Made by a program: the position numbers and the translations under genes. A model generated the notes under the pieces. It saw only the letters and a program-made list of their open reading frames with translations, was not told the origin of the DNA and did no database searches. Below are positions 11,450-23,944 of a DNA stretch of 64,000 bases, in pieces. Origin of the DNA: Ptychodera flava (Eukaryota; Hemichordata; Enteropneusta; Ptychoderidae); NCBI RefSeq assembly GCF_041260155.1, contig NC_091935.1, forward strand, positions 4,072,001-4,136,000, in the 5' to 3' direction. How positions within the stretch are numbered: position 1 is the stretch's first letter; the number at the start of each line of letters is the position of its first letter.

Positions 11450-13558
11450 AGAAAAAACTTCGGAATTTTAAATTAAAGTCATTCAACATATCTTACATTA
11501 AAACTATGATCGCTACACAAGGGATATGGACCAGACAAACACAAGACTTTTATTTTACTCATGTAAAGTCTCTGATGCTTTCTAGGAGGAGTTGTTTCCA
11601 TTTCTACAAAGTCTTTTTTACTTGTTGTGAGACCTAGCCTTCAAGATGTATTTTTTGAGACACGAGTGCCTCAGTTATTATGACAATCCCATAATTGTAG
11701 TCTTTATGCAATGAAAATGAATACTAGGAAACCATCATTTGTTCTCTCTTTGCTGAATTAAACACAACTACCACCTAGAAAGTGAAAATGCTCTGGAAAA
11801 AGACAAGGTAGAGACATATTGTTGTAACTATTGATTAAAATGCTACCGATGATAAATGATAATTGAGAACTGTATTGTTACACCATTCTGACAAGCACTG
11901 TAACATTTCTCAGCACAAGGGTGCTCTTCTTAAATACAAAGGGACTCAAGGGTGCTCTTTTTATCGCACTTTCAGTTTATCACTACAAGACACAGAACTG
12001 CACTGGTTGAGTTGTGCATGGTATTTGTCTGAGGCTGAAGACAATTTTGGGTTTTTTTTCTGTTTTGTACTGATTTTAGCACTCATTGTCACAGTTTTTG
12101 GATAGTTGTGTCACAGTATCGACATTGTAGTAATTTTCCCTCAGCCCGAATCGGGAAAAGCTGTTGCCTCGTTCTGATGTATAGGTTTCTAGCTATTTAC
12201 ATGTAAAAAATATCCATTAACGCGTTGGCAAAGATTAAAACAAATGATATCTACGTGGCATCAACACACGTGTTGTCTAGCGAATTGAATTTTTTACAAA
12301 CTACTTATTTATTAATGCATCTTTACTGTAAAGTAGAAGAATTTCACATACATCTTTCGATTGTCCTCTATTATTATTCGCCATTTAAAACGGAATTTCT
12401 TGACAGCCGATTTTATGAATATGATCATCATAAGTTTCCGAAGGTAAAGCGACCACCTAAAATATGTTGGTCACTACGCTCTGTATATATAGCCGGGTGT
12501 TAAAGGCCTGTGTCAGACGTCAGATTGTCTTGCCAGGAAATTCAGTTACAATTCCAATGGAAAAACTAAAGGTTATGACAATTCCAATGGAAAACAAAAG
12601 GTTATGACACCTCCATAATCCTCTTATGGACTAGAACAAACTTGATCCCTGGGATCGAGTCCCTACCTTTAAGGTGACACTTAACTCTGCCGTCTAGCAT
12701 TTTGGAGTGTTTCATCGACTTCCAAATATCTAGTAGAATGTATTGTTATAATATTGTTCCACTTATTTGAAAATCACCGTCCGCGAATGACTTAAACGCC
12801 ATGATTATGATCATATTCCTAAGAAGGGTTGCGTTTGCGTTCTGGTTTGAAAATCCAAAGTACGCTGCGCACTGCTAGCCCTGGGAAATAGACTTTGTCT
12901 GAACGCCGCTTGACATATCCAAGACGATGTTACCCATTGCATCTTGATATTTAGGTACGACAAGATCATCTTAGAAACTTAAAGTAAAGATAACCATGAC
13001 AGAAAATGTAGAATATCCTCACCTCTAGCTCTTTGACATCTTCCATGAGTCCTGGCTCTACTGATTTGAACACTGGCTGTTTTCAACATTTTATGTTACG
13101 GAGAACACGCTTGAGGTACAGCAAGATACAGTAATCATGTTAGATTAGGTGACATGATTGAAATCACGGTTAATTAAAAAAAAACATTTTTTACCTAATC
13201 TCGCGAAATTTTTCTTTTAAAGGGAAAAACTTGCATATTGTTTGGAACGCCGGCTGCCGTATACGCTACTAGCTCAGGTTCGGCCTCATACTCCTGGCAT
13301 TCGGCCATCGATCGACTATCTAGGTAATACTGCGAACACCTCTGATGTTACAGAGTTTCATATTCACAATGGTGCTCTAACTCTGACTTGCACTGTTGCG
13401 GCAGGGTAGCTGTGATATCGCAGCGGTGCCGTGGGAGTTAAAACTAGGATAGGTTTGAAGCAGGCTAGAATCCCCGTAGACCTTACCAGTGTTTACCGAT
13501 ATTTATTATGGCTGCTAAATCATGTATTCAGTATACCGAGAAAAAATGAAGTTTCAAT
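11450..13558. other. Non-coding region with one short tandem repeat
   Basis: No gene recognised. A 30-bp unit (AATTCCAATGGAAAA ... GGTTATGAC) is duplicated in tandem at 12550-12608. Short frames such as 11863-12105 resemble nothing. Confidence 0.35.
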
Positions 13559-13562
13559 TTAA

Positions 13563-13867
13563 AGGAAGTATGTATACTTTCCTCAATGAAACTTTCAACC
13601 ATTCTCTTACGAAATCGAGATTAAAAATCAGGAGTCACCCTGCAAAGTTTGCTACTAGGGAAAATAACCCAGACCTTACCGATATTTGAAATGCAAACTG
13701 GCTACCATCCCTGTGGTACCTCAATTGGAAAAATAAACTTGTCGATTTTCGAAAAAGAAGTTTCAAAATTTTACTCCAAAAGCTTTAAAATGAGCTCTCC
13801 CTAAGCGGTAGATCAGAAAAGAATTGTAATAACCTGAGAGTCCAAATATCTGTCCTTGCATTCTACC
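13563..13867. mobile_element. MITE with TTAA flanks (family 1), diverged copy
   Basis: The right end reads GCATTCTACC followed by TTAA (13868-13871). The interior closely parallels the copy at 63.2-63.55 kb (for example ATATTTGAAAT followed by GGCTACCATCC against GGCCACCATCC). The left end (TTAA at 13559-13562) is degraded. The better-preserved member is at 55201-55552. Confidence 0.5.
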
Positions 13868-14515
13868 TTAAAATAGACACAAAATGCAGAGCAACGTTTC
13901 TTATAGGATACAATTACAGAGAGACTGCTTTTTACGTACAAAAAATATTCATACGACGATTGGTCTGGAAAAGTTTGGTAATTAATTTGGGGAGGAAAAG
14001 ATGTCAGTAATCAAATCCGAAACACAATTTTGGAACGAGACAAAAACTTGCGTGTTGGCTATCTGACCACCCCGATCCACAAGATCGAATGACCTTATTC
14101 TGATGCACGGGTGGTACAATCGTGTTTAGGCCAAAATATATGTTTTCCTGATCAACCGCCCTGATTTGCGAGCGGAGCAGGCAAACATTTTGTTCAATTA
14201 TTTTAAAGTTGCAATATGGATCAGAATTAACAGTTTTAAACGTTTACATTTCGGCGGTGGACCCTTCCCGAAAAATCGGTAGCCATTCCACTTGAAGATT
14301 CGACCACTAACCGGAACGCGGAGGTGACTCTACTTAGAGTAATCAGATTTAATTATCGAATAAATTGCAGTTTTGGTACGTACAGAACTGCGTCCTGTTC
14401 CGGGGGTACGGCGCAGAATTTGAAACGTCATTTCAAGACTTTGATTATGCACGCATGCGTATTGGGTGTATGATAAAGTTCGCGAAAGTGTGGCGTGGTG
14501 TGCACGTGTGTGGAC

Positions 14516-17500
14516 ATGGCAGCGATAGTGAAGCGCTCGAGCTCTCGGCGATCTTTCCTTACCGACTCCACGAAAAAACGGAGGAAAGCAGCAAGAAACG
14601 CCGGCAAAATAAACATTTTTGGTCAGATTGATAGATGGAAGAAGATAAAGAGTGACAAGGGACTAGCACACCACGTTGATGTTGCGAGGTATTTAATCGA
14701 TTGGTAAGTTGAATCCGGGGTTGAATCATTTTGTGGAGGGACCGTGATTTTACGTCCTGTTTGAATGTGTCTGAAGCATGTCAGCATGCATGGGAGGTAC
14801 TACTACAAACGAGCGATAGCAGCAGTTCTTTAGTCATCGCCGGGGAAAGTTGGCCGAGGGAACGACAGCAAGGCTCAGAGGTAGCCACCTTCTGTTCTCC
14901 GTAGTGTGTATGGTCATATATTTTTTACATCCATGGTATGATGGAGCTAGAGCAGGCGTTCGGGCGTTACAATGCGATTTTGACTATCACTCAATCAAAT
15001 GTTGCACATTTCTGGTCTGTAGACCATAGCCAGTATAGAGTTGGAAGGGGACTCGAACTCGGTCTGTAGTTAATCGAAGCATGGACGTCGCGAGTCCAGA
15101 CGTATTATAGTGGCATGATATATAACGGTATTTCCATGTGATGATGTGGGCAAAACACCACCTCTATCAATAGTATCATTAGAAGGTGTTGAATGTACGG
15201 CAAGGGCTAGCTACGTGGTCATGCTTCAGAGAATGAACAGTATTTGAAACAATGTGATGATATGAGAAATCAGTGTTTTGTGTTTAATCCGCAAAATACA
15301 ACATTAAATTTATGTCCCTGAACTACTTTTTTCCCATTATCATCGAAACTAGTGTAGGCAATGCCATCGTTTTCAAAAACACAACTACGTCAGTTATTTA
15401 CCATCCTTCGTTTGTGTACACATATTATTTCAAAGTCTTTCTCAGTTGCTGTTGACGTCAAATCTTTTACTGGTTTTTCAAATTAGCTTAAAAAGGAGTA
15501 AGTCTGCATGGAGTTGATGAATTACATGTAGCTGATAGCTTGTTTCAGTTATGACTCTGCGTTCAGATATTCTGAGTGCTATTTAAAGCGGCAGGAGCTG
15601 AAATACAAGTAATCCATGATGTGAAAATATAGCACCAGAGTTTTTAGTGATTTCATTGAAAAAATTATTTATGAAAATACCATTAGAATGAATTCTCAAA
15701 TGCTATTTTGGAATGCGTTGCATTACTGATGCATTCTGAAATGGCAAATACTTGCGTTTACGTAGATATTGTTTGCACCAAAACACCTTTAAGTTTGTCT
15801 ATTAGTAGATGTACATGTAACCTTGTCTATTTCGGATCACAGGGAATGTGGGGTGGTGTTCTGCACCACGTCATCAACAAACACAAGTGGATAGTTTCAA
15901 TTTGTTAAACTGGATCTAACCATTGTCATCATGGCCCTTTGGCAGAGAATGCTGATGAGGAGAAGGAATGGTTAAAAAAGAACAGTAAAGCCCACTCAGT
16001 TCTGCGAAACATCATCTTTGATAGACGTTTCCTGAAGAAGATTCCATTTTATTTGAATGCAAGGTAGGAACATTATATAGATGGTAAATATTAGTGTTTA
16101 CCATGACATATTAAACACCTACCCAGTATTACCTGGTCATGAAGGCAATTGCGCCCCTCTATTACCCCGAGGTGCCGTGTGTTACCAGAAACACATCGCT
16201 ATTCCCCAAAGCCATAGGCTGAGGGGTATAGCAATGTGTTTCTAGTAACACATAGCCACAAGGGTAATAAACGGGCACTATAGCCCGAATGAAGACCAGG
16301 TAACAGGTATTTTATAACACACCACTCGCTCATGTTGTATTATGTTGTAGTTTATAATGTGTTTTGATATTTTGCACTGCAACAATCCATTGTGACAAGT
16401 TTACTTGGCGATATTTCCACAGCGCTTACAGTTGTACGTGGTGCCACTTTCTTTCAAAATATATTGTAAGCATACCTAGCAACATCCTTGGTTGCACTTA
16501 AATCTTTTCTGTCAATGAGCTGTTCAAGTTCCTACGCTGTTGGAATGTTGTGGAAATCCATTACACAGAGAGTTTTGTCACTCATCCCGGACACACATCA
16601 CATTCTAGTCACCTGCCATTGTAACAAAGCTGCAGACAACACTATCATGTGACTGGACACTTTTCCAAATTTAGTCAAAACTATTTCCCAGGGAAATAGG
16701 TTTTCAAAAAATAACCTCTGACGTCACTTTTGTAGATTCAGCAAGAATTAGACATCTATTTTCTCGCCACGTGACATATCTGGCAAATGGCGACACTGAA
16801 TGAGCACGTGGCGAGTTATAAAAAGTTTTAAAACCAACTCATGCTTCAACATTGAAGTCCAATCCTTTACCAGCAAACCTATGTGAATGTCATCCCAAAA
16901 AATTTTAAATTTGTTGCCTCAGTCTTCCAAATATAGTGAAATTTTACATTTTTTATTTTCGCAAATAAAGAAAAACTTGATGTTTTATTCACTAACTCTA
17001 TATCCATCAGTCAATGACTTTCACAAAGGATTTCAGCTTCCATCCATGCGATGAGAATTTTAAACAATTAGAAAGCCATGCTGTTGTAGAAAGTTGCTGT
17101 GTCATGTTACAATGGGCAACTTGAGCTGTTGATTTTAGGGTAAGGGGAAGATGAGAGGAGAAGAGGTGTACCATGATGTGAAAGAACTGAGAGAGATGTA
17201 TCTTGTTTCCAAAATGTGATATCTCAATTCCTAATGAGCTCTGTAATGTTTTCTGTTATGTGTATTCTCTAGAATTGGTGTTGCTGTGTCTGCTGCACCA
17301 ATACCACATCATTGATGTGTGTCTGCTTACACATGAATACAGCAATACCACACGAATAGTACTGATAGTTTTCTCTGTATTCATTTGTTTGTAATGAACA
17401 TATCATCATTCAGAATCTTTTTTTGTATATGAAGTCTACTCTTCTGTCACTTGGCAGGGAAACTGGTGAATTAAAATTTTCAGCAGCAAATACTTCAATA

Positions 17501-18188
17501 TGCTAGTAAGAGGGGTGCCTATACACTGCCGGTTTATAGAGCAAGAAATCGTCTCGCAGCAATTGATCATAACATTCACTACAGCAGAAACATTAACAAG
17601 AATAGGCATGGTGAGATCATGTAAGTTAAACTCAATATATTTTGTTTCAGTCAAGCAAAAACCTACAATTATGTAAAAAAAAAGACAACAAGTACATGTA
17701 TAGAGTCATGTCAGAACTCTGTGATATGTATGGCAGGAACAACAATGTATATTGCCAGCCAAATGAACAGTTTCACACATTGTGATGTTACAGTACAAGG
17801 AGATACAGCAAATGAATGTGTAGCTCTATCTTAAATCCATTACTATGTTAACATTAAGAAATTGCAAGGCACAAACTTTGTTTTGAAAAAATCATCAAAT
17901 AGGCAAATGTTTTTTTTTTGTTTTTGTTTTGTTTTCAGGTATAAAAGAATCTACAACAAGAAAAGTGGGCGATGGATAGCTTCTCCACTGAAGGTAGAGA
18001 AGACTTATCCCCACATCAGAGAACTCAAAAAAGCTGTCATTCAAATGAGACTAGCTGATGAGGTTGGAATGTATCGACCAATGGTACTTGAAGACTCAGA
18101 CCCAAGGAGGATCTCTGCAAACTTAGCTCCTGTAATACCACCACCAGTATCAACTTTGGTGCAAGAACAAATTGCTCGCAGATCATGA
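14516..18188 (+). pseudogene. Transposase-like multi-copy family gene, probably broken
   Basis: Four exons are visible. A (14516-14703): basic N-terminus, then DRWKKIKSDKGLAHHVDVAR. B (15843-16063): MWGGVLHHVINKHKW, then HHGPLAENADEEKEWLKKNS and RRFLKKIPFYLNAR. C (17458-17620): ETGELK, ILQYASKRGAYTLPVYRARN, RLAAIDHN. D (17939-18188): YKRIYNKKSGRWIASPLKVE, KTYPHIRELKKAV, stop. Exon joins B-C and C-D agree in phase. I recall uncharacterised, high-copy proteins of fish, amphioxus and cnidarians with the same string of motifs ('LHHV-NEHEW', 'WLKKGS-AH-AL', 'HTG-LE-FH', 'YP-R-RLAALDHN'), probably derived from a transposase. Oddities: exon B has an in-frame TAA at 15906-15908 with homology on both sides; exon C slips one frame between ETGELK and ILQYASKR; the long core expected between A and B was not found, and A does not join B in phase. 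Function unknown; pseudogene favoured over recoding or sequence error. Confidence 0.6.
16131..16301. mobile_element. Foldback MITE, about 170 bp
   Basis: An almost complete inverted repeat. The left arm starts ACCTGGTCATGAAGGCAATT and the right arm, read in reverse, starts ACCTGGTCTTCATTCGGGC. Arms are about 80 bp at roughly 75% match around a short AAAGCCATAGGCTG centre. It lies in the intron between exons B and C of the transposase-like pseudogene. Confidence 0.65.
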
Positions 18189-18222
18189 GAACACTAACAA
18201 GCATTGAAACTAAATAGCTCTG

Positions 18223-20165
18223 CACACTGTGTTTCCGCTGCCGCTCGTTTTTTAGTAAAAATACGATCATTTAAGGACTTTTACGAATTTTTTCATCGGT
18301 AGTTCGTAAATATACGATCCTATCCAACAGCGATATTTCGATCGTATTCATGAATCATGGTATTCAATCTCATGCTACGGACATGTTTAACATCGATAAG
18401 GAGCTATAGAAGGCCCCCCAGCTTCAGAACAATTCTTTCAATCAAGACACGTGCTACATATTTTTACATTTGTAAAACACGGCCTATGATTGGTGTATCT
18501 TCCACACTGGGATAGTTATTGACCAATGGTATATACCCAAACAAAGTCAGCATAACTCGACCATATTCAAGATGGCGAGCAAACGTCCTTGTGAAGCAGG
18601 CGATGGCCTCTTTCGTTTTGGATTTTCTCAAAGCAAAGTGGCAATGTCAAATGTAGGACAGAGAAACGTAACCGAAGAAAAGAAGCAGAAAAACAGTAAA
18701 GAGTGCCACCAGAAGAAACGAACAGGAAAAAAGCTGCCTTCAACGAAACACGGAAGGTCAGTTTAATATCCCAGACAGTCACTCGACACGATGCAACGCC
18801 GGGCCTGTGTGTCACAACAAGAATAGAATCTGGTTGCGACACACAGATCTCGCATAGCGGCGTGTTGAGTGCCCGTGATCGGCGATGCGATGACACATGA
18901 ATTTCAATCGGAGAATGTTTTTGTGTATTATGTTGTTATTATTATGTTGTCACTATAGTCAAGGTTGAATCTCGTGGAAATTTGCTAGATTTTACGGTCA
19001 TTCTAATTGGAATCAAAAATGTGGTGTCACCGACATTTAGGCCTATATTCTTGGAACGCGATCGGGAAGTTTTCAGATAGTACCAGGGGTTAATTAGAGC
19101 GAAATCGATGAAATCTGCACTGGAAAATTGATCGGGCATTTGCCTTGTGACGGCACTGTCTCGGACAAGGTTATCAATCGGAGCTATAATCATTGCATTT
19201 GCAGCCAAAATGCATATTGGAAAATGTGCCTTTATTAAATTAATAAGTATTGGATTTATTTCACAATAAACTTCAGCAAAGGAACAAGCATGATTCCATG
19301 CATAATTTCCCATTTCAATTTTTTATTCCAGTGAGTCAGTGTGTCTACATTTGTGATTCTAGTCCATCCGGACTTGTGGAAAGGTAAATACTGAATTTTC
19401 TTTGTGGTGTGTCAAGTTACTAAATTGCTTTGCATGAATGCTGTAGTAGTCTAATGTATGCTAGTTTCAACTTGTAACAATCTTGGTGGTGGTAATGCTA
19501 GCTAATGTAGTAATGCAGTGGTCAAACTGAATTGTTTCCTTGTTAAATAATCTAACTCCTCTACACCAGTTCTGTTGTAATTTGCTATCTATAATTCCTG
19601 GCATAGTAGTTTAGACGATAAAGTTCATGCTCCTCACCTGTATTGTAAATGTATATGTACATAGTTGAGATGCTGAAATCATTTTATGTTTTGTTTCAGG
19701 CAACCTTTCCATGGTTGGATTATGACAGAGAAAGGTGTGTCATGCTATGTAAATGGTGTCTTAGGAGTGGAAAGTCAAATACCTTCACATCAGGGTGTAG
19801 CTACATCACTTAAAACAATTGTCGGAAACACACCAAAATAAAAGATCATCTTGCATCTTGTGAATCCATGGTATACAGATGGATATCACTGACAACTCAG
19901 TGATGAAAATAAAGAACTTTATTGTAAACAGACTAGTGTGTGTCATTGTGTTGTTTTGAAAAAAACAAACTGAATTGAAAACAATATATGTGTTAATTAT
20001 AATAAATCAAAGATAAAAAAGCAGTTAATTGTTGCATTATAACAGTAATGGCTTTATTTGGGAAACTTTTGCATTTACTAATAAATTTTGAAATTTACTA
20101 AAAGTTTTAAAACCCAATTCGTAAATTTGCTAAAATATTTCAGCAGCCAGAGGAAACCTGGGCAC
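18223..20165 (+). mobile_element. Remnant hAT-type transposon (about 1.94 kb)
   Basis: Imperfect inverted ends: the left has GTTTCCGCTGCCGCTCG then TTTTAGTAAA; the right, read in reverse, has GTTTCCTCTGGCTGCTG then TTTTAGCAAA. Boundaries are good to about 5 bp and no clean target duplication was found. Inside are a start exon, a TTF-type zinc-finger exon and a poly(A) signal on the plus strand. TTF zinc fingers of this kind (ZNF862/KIAA1586-like) are N-terminal parts of hAT transposases. The catalytic and dimerisation domains are missing, so this is an internally deleted, non-autonomous copy. Confidence 0.5.
18572..19813 (+). pseudogene. TTF-type zinc-finger N-terminus of a hAT transposase (ZNF862-like)
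   Basis: Exon 1 (18572 to about 18754) starts MASKRPCEAGDGLFRFGFSQ and is Lys-rich, ending at a donor (GTCAGT). A second exon from 19700, after TTTGTTTCAG, reads TFPWLDYDRERCVMLCKWCL, SGKSNTFTSGCSYIT, and after a TAA at 19811-19813 continues RKHTKIKDHLASCES in the same frame. 'FPWL-YD---M-CK-C----K-NTFT-GC ... H' is the TTF-type zinc finger. The join of exon 1 to 19700 does not keep the zinc-finger frame, and a candidate 49-bp middle exon (about 19333-19381) does not rescue it. AATAAA at about 19906 could end a transcript. Best read as a decayed transposase fragment. Confidence 0.5.
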
Positions 20166-20655
20166 AGTTTGTATTGCATTCCTTCTAGAAATTCCACCAT
20201 CATCATCTTATGGATGCTGGAGTCAACTGGTACAATAGAGTGACTGTACTAAACTTAGCAAACAAATACAGGATTTAAAAGTTTCATTTTTATTTCATAA
20301 AAGTTTCATGTAACATTTGAACTCATTAAATGGTATACATGTGAGCCTTTGATTCTCAGTGTGACAGTTTACATCTTGATCTGTGCAAAGACAAATGACA
20401 GAGACCAGCTGTCTATAAAGTTACAACAATTTTGAAAGTCACATCATCTGATATGATGCGCCTTCTTGTAACAATATCTTGAAAAAGTTGCCATGAGATG
20501 TAGTTTTTGTGGACATTTTTTCGAACTTAGTCCTAATTTTGCTCAATTCAATGCTACCTGAAATGTTGGTATAAGCTGGCCCACTTCATCCTTGTTTACA
20601 GTTTTTACCAGAAGTGACAACAGTCAGAAACTTTTGATGAGACTTTCAGTTTTTA

Positions 20656-21400
20656 CCTCCCATTTGCCATACATATATGGCAATGGGGAGGTTATATGGT
20701 TGAAAAAAGTCTGTATGTGAGATGTCTGTCTGTATTGTATGTATGTATGTATGTATGTATGGATGTCTGTCCGTCCAACGCAAAAACTCAAAAACCGCTG
20801 CACGTATTGAGCTGATTTTTGGTGTAGTGATGCCATACATGATGTAGATGTGCCGTTGTTAAAATGAACTTTTTAGTCCCATAGATATGCTAATGAGGTA
20901 GAAAAAAAAGCGAAAATGGTCAAAAATCAATAACTCAGGAACTACTCATCTGATCATTGTCATATTTGGGTTTTAGGTACCTTGGGCCCAACTCATTTAA
21001 ACATATAGATTGGATGTCAATATTTGATGCTTTCTATTTTTAATGAATTTTTCTTTCTTTTTTTGCCAGTTTAGTAAAAAATCTTTTCCTCTTAAACCAA
21101 TGGTTGGATCGCTTTAAAATTTGGTGTGCAGGTACCTTGTGAAAACTCAAAATAGAATTCATCAAAATTATGGCACAATTAGCATATTTGTATTTTTGGG
21201 CAATTTTTGCCATTTTGGTTAAAACAATTTTTGCCATTTTGGTTTAAAAAATCTTCTTTGAACTGTGTATGCCATTACTTTCTAATTGGGTGTGCAGGTT
21301 CCTAGGAGTGACCTGAAGATGACTCTGTGAACTCAAGCTGAAATTTGCAAATTTTGTGGTACTTTTTGTCATGCTTTCAAATTTGGTACATAGGTGAAAT
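20656..21400 (+). mobile_element. Helentron/HINE-like non-autonomous element, copy B
   Basis: Begins with a 36-bp hairpin at 20656-20691 (arms CCTCCCATTTGCCATA and TATGGCAATGGGGAGG). A (GTAT)n microsatellite follows at about 20733-20762, then an AT-rich body with diverged internal repeats ('ggttggatcgctttaaaatt', 'ttggtgtgcaggtaccttg', 'tttgccattttggtt'). Same plan as copies A and C, with a different hairpin sequence. The right boundary is approximate. Confidence 0.5.
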
Positions 21401-22478
21401 CTAGTAGGTCATTCATTCAAAGTCAAGTACTGCCTGTGTGAATGAGCAGATTATGATTGTGCTGTTGCAGGCTGAGGTGCTATTTATAGGAATGATGCAA
21501 TGTTAGACAGTAATTGATGTTTTAACTGAATTTGACTTACATTGTATGTAACTCTTGTACTGTATAAACCCTATCAATTCACCCAGAAAAAAATAATTAA
21601 TATGATTTTAAATAATTGAATTAATAAGGATATCAACAAAGCCAAAATAATTTTAGTGTAGAATTATTAGAATGTTCAACTTTTTTGACAGTTTATGGTG
21701 AAATGCTTACCATCTTGGAGGATTAAAAACATGTAAAGGCAACTTTCCTGAATCCCAACTTTGACATATTCTGAACCGTCATATATTGTGCTCTGTATGT
21801 TATCTAAAAGAAATTGCTCATAATAGTTTGTCATGATAGGGTGGTCAAATAAATAGAGGTAGAGAAAGTTCTAATTTCCATTTATGGTTGACTTGGTAAG
21901 GATAAACTAAAATTACTTTTGAGGAAAAAAAAAATAGAGTGATCAATTAAAAGAGTGGTCAAAGTGATAGGGTTTTTATGGTAAAGCTGGACTGTAAGAT
22001 TCCTCATGTGCTATTTATAGCAATTATGCAATCTGTGTAAACAGTGCAATGAAAGTGTTACATGATTCCTTATAATGCTTTTGATGACCTTGAACTTCTT
22101 AAGTTGCAAACATTTGTCTCCTCTGTGTGCTTTCTCTGAGTACCTACAGGCTCAACTTATTCAACAGAACTTGCTTGCAATGTTAATTTGAAAGTTAAAA
22201 TGTGCTTGGTTAATAGGATGAAATACTGATAAAGATAACCAGCTGAAGACTCTTTATAAGCTGACAGATATGCTGTTTTTTTATGAAGTAAATGTTGATA
22301 AGCAAGTCTTGTTTACTTTAATTAGAATGTAATTAACTCTCATTTATATTATTATAAGCAGTAGTATCAAGTTGATCAAGCTAATATTGACAAGTTGGTC
22401 GGCTGTTGGAAGCTAAAAGCTGTAAAAATAAATGTAGCATGAATGCATGTCTATCTGTTTGTCTGTCTGTCTGTCTGT
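21401..22478. other. AT-rich spacer, nothing recognised
   Basis: No coding or RNA signal. Some phrases ('tgctatttatag-aat-atgcaat' near 21480 and 22010) recur, hinting at an old local duplication. Confidence 0.3.
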
Positions 22479-23080
22479 CCATAGACCCGTGTTTTTTGGA
22501 GGGTCTATGGTCTGCCTGTATGTATGTATGTATGTATGTTAGTTATTATGTGCGGATGTATGTCTGTCAACATTAAAAACTCCTAAATCGCAGCACCTAC
22601 CATCTTAGTATTTGATGGACAGGTGCATCGAGGGGTGGAGATGTGAATTTGTTGAAATAAACATGTCAAAGTCAAAAATATGCAAATGAAGGGGAAAAAA
22701 GGAAAAATCCTACAAATTGCTAAAACTTTGTAACCACTGGCCAGATTTGGTTAAAACTTGGTATGCAGGCTCTTTATGGTGACTTAAGTTACGTTTCTTC
22801 AAATTGTGGTGAAATTTTGAAAGTTGCATTTTTTGGCGATTTTCCCATTTTTTGTCAAAAAATCTTTTCTGAAAGCACTCATTCCATTGCCTTGAAAACT
22901 TGTATGTATGATCCTAGGGTTGACCTTTGTCAGATTTGTTCAAATTGTGGTGAAATTTTCATATTTGTATTTAGGAGCAATTTTTCCCATTTTTTGTCAA
23001 AAAATCATTTTCTCCCAAAGTATTTGTTGGATTGCTGTAAAACATGATAGTCTTGATCCTAGGGTTGTTTTCTGTCAGAC
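22479..23080 (+). mobile_element. Helentron/HINE-like non-autonomous element, copy C
   Basis: A hairpin at 22479-22510 (arms CCATAGACCC and GGGTCTATGG) is preceded by (TCTG)n and followed by (GTAT)n at about 22517-22540. The body has internal repeats: the phrases 'cccattttttgtcaaaaaat' and 'tgatcctagggttg' each occur twice (about 22845/22988 and 22910/23056). Same plan as copies A and B. The right edge is approximate. Confidence 0.5.
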
Positions 23081-23287
23081 GTGTAAAAGTCATTATGAGA
23101 TGGAGCATTTCATATTGCTGGGGTATAAGATTAATTTGGACTTGCAATGGAATTTTCTCAGTCAACCTGTAAGAATGGAATGTCATGTGTGTACTAGTAG
23201 TTAGTATCACTGCAAAATGGGAGGACAGTGTCATTGACACTATTTTTGTTGTATCCATCAGTGTAGCTTGTTTTTTATACTCACTAA

Positions 23288-23738
23288 GGCCAAGAAAAAT
23301 AAAAAGTTTGTTTCTCATCCTCACATGCGTCAATTTAGACCTGCCCCATAAACCTTCGTTTCTGCTCATGAGGAAAAAATGAAAAAACCCTCAAAAATAT
23401 GCAACGATAGTGCATAACACTGTGCTCTATAAAACAACTACACAAAATAACTGACACTAACATTCCATTCAGAACTGTAGACATATGTCACTATTCTATT
23501 AAGCTGTCAAAACTGTGCATTGCTGCACTATAAGTCAAACCACAGAACTGTTGCTATACAAAAATGCTACAGCAACACTGCTGCGCATTTATCTCTGCAT
23601 GCATTCCTATGTTTTTTCATGTTTTTGTGCGTTCTTGTTGGCTGAAGAAGAAATATTGAGAGAGAAAAAAAGATGCATCACTGCATCATTTTTGCAATAT
23701 GTCTAGGATGAGAAACAAACTTTTTATTTTTCTTGGCC
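23288..23738. mobile_element. PIF/Harbinger-like MITE with perfect 34-bp TIRs
   Basis: A 451-bp element flanked by TAA (23285-23287 and 23739-23741). Both ends start GGCCAAGAAAAATAAAAAGT and match for 34 bp without a mismatch. A 3-bp TAA/TTA duplication with G-rich TIR tips is characteristic of PIF/Harbinger. No transposase inside. Perfect ends suggest a young insertion. Confidence 0.75.
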
Positions 23739-23944
23739 TAATACTGACATACCAAATACAGTTCGTGAATGCAACAAGTGTGCAAAATACATATTACGGT
23801 ATAACAGGAATGCGAGCTTGAACTTGAGATATGATAATGGTAACATAAGGATCTGCAATTGATAATTATAAAGTACAGAAAAAAAATTGGGCCAAAAGCA
23901 AAATGTTTTTCAATATTTTGTTTAATGTCAAGTAAAGGTTCATG

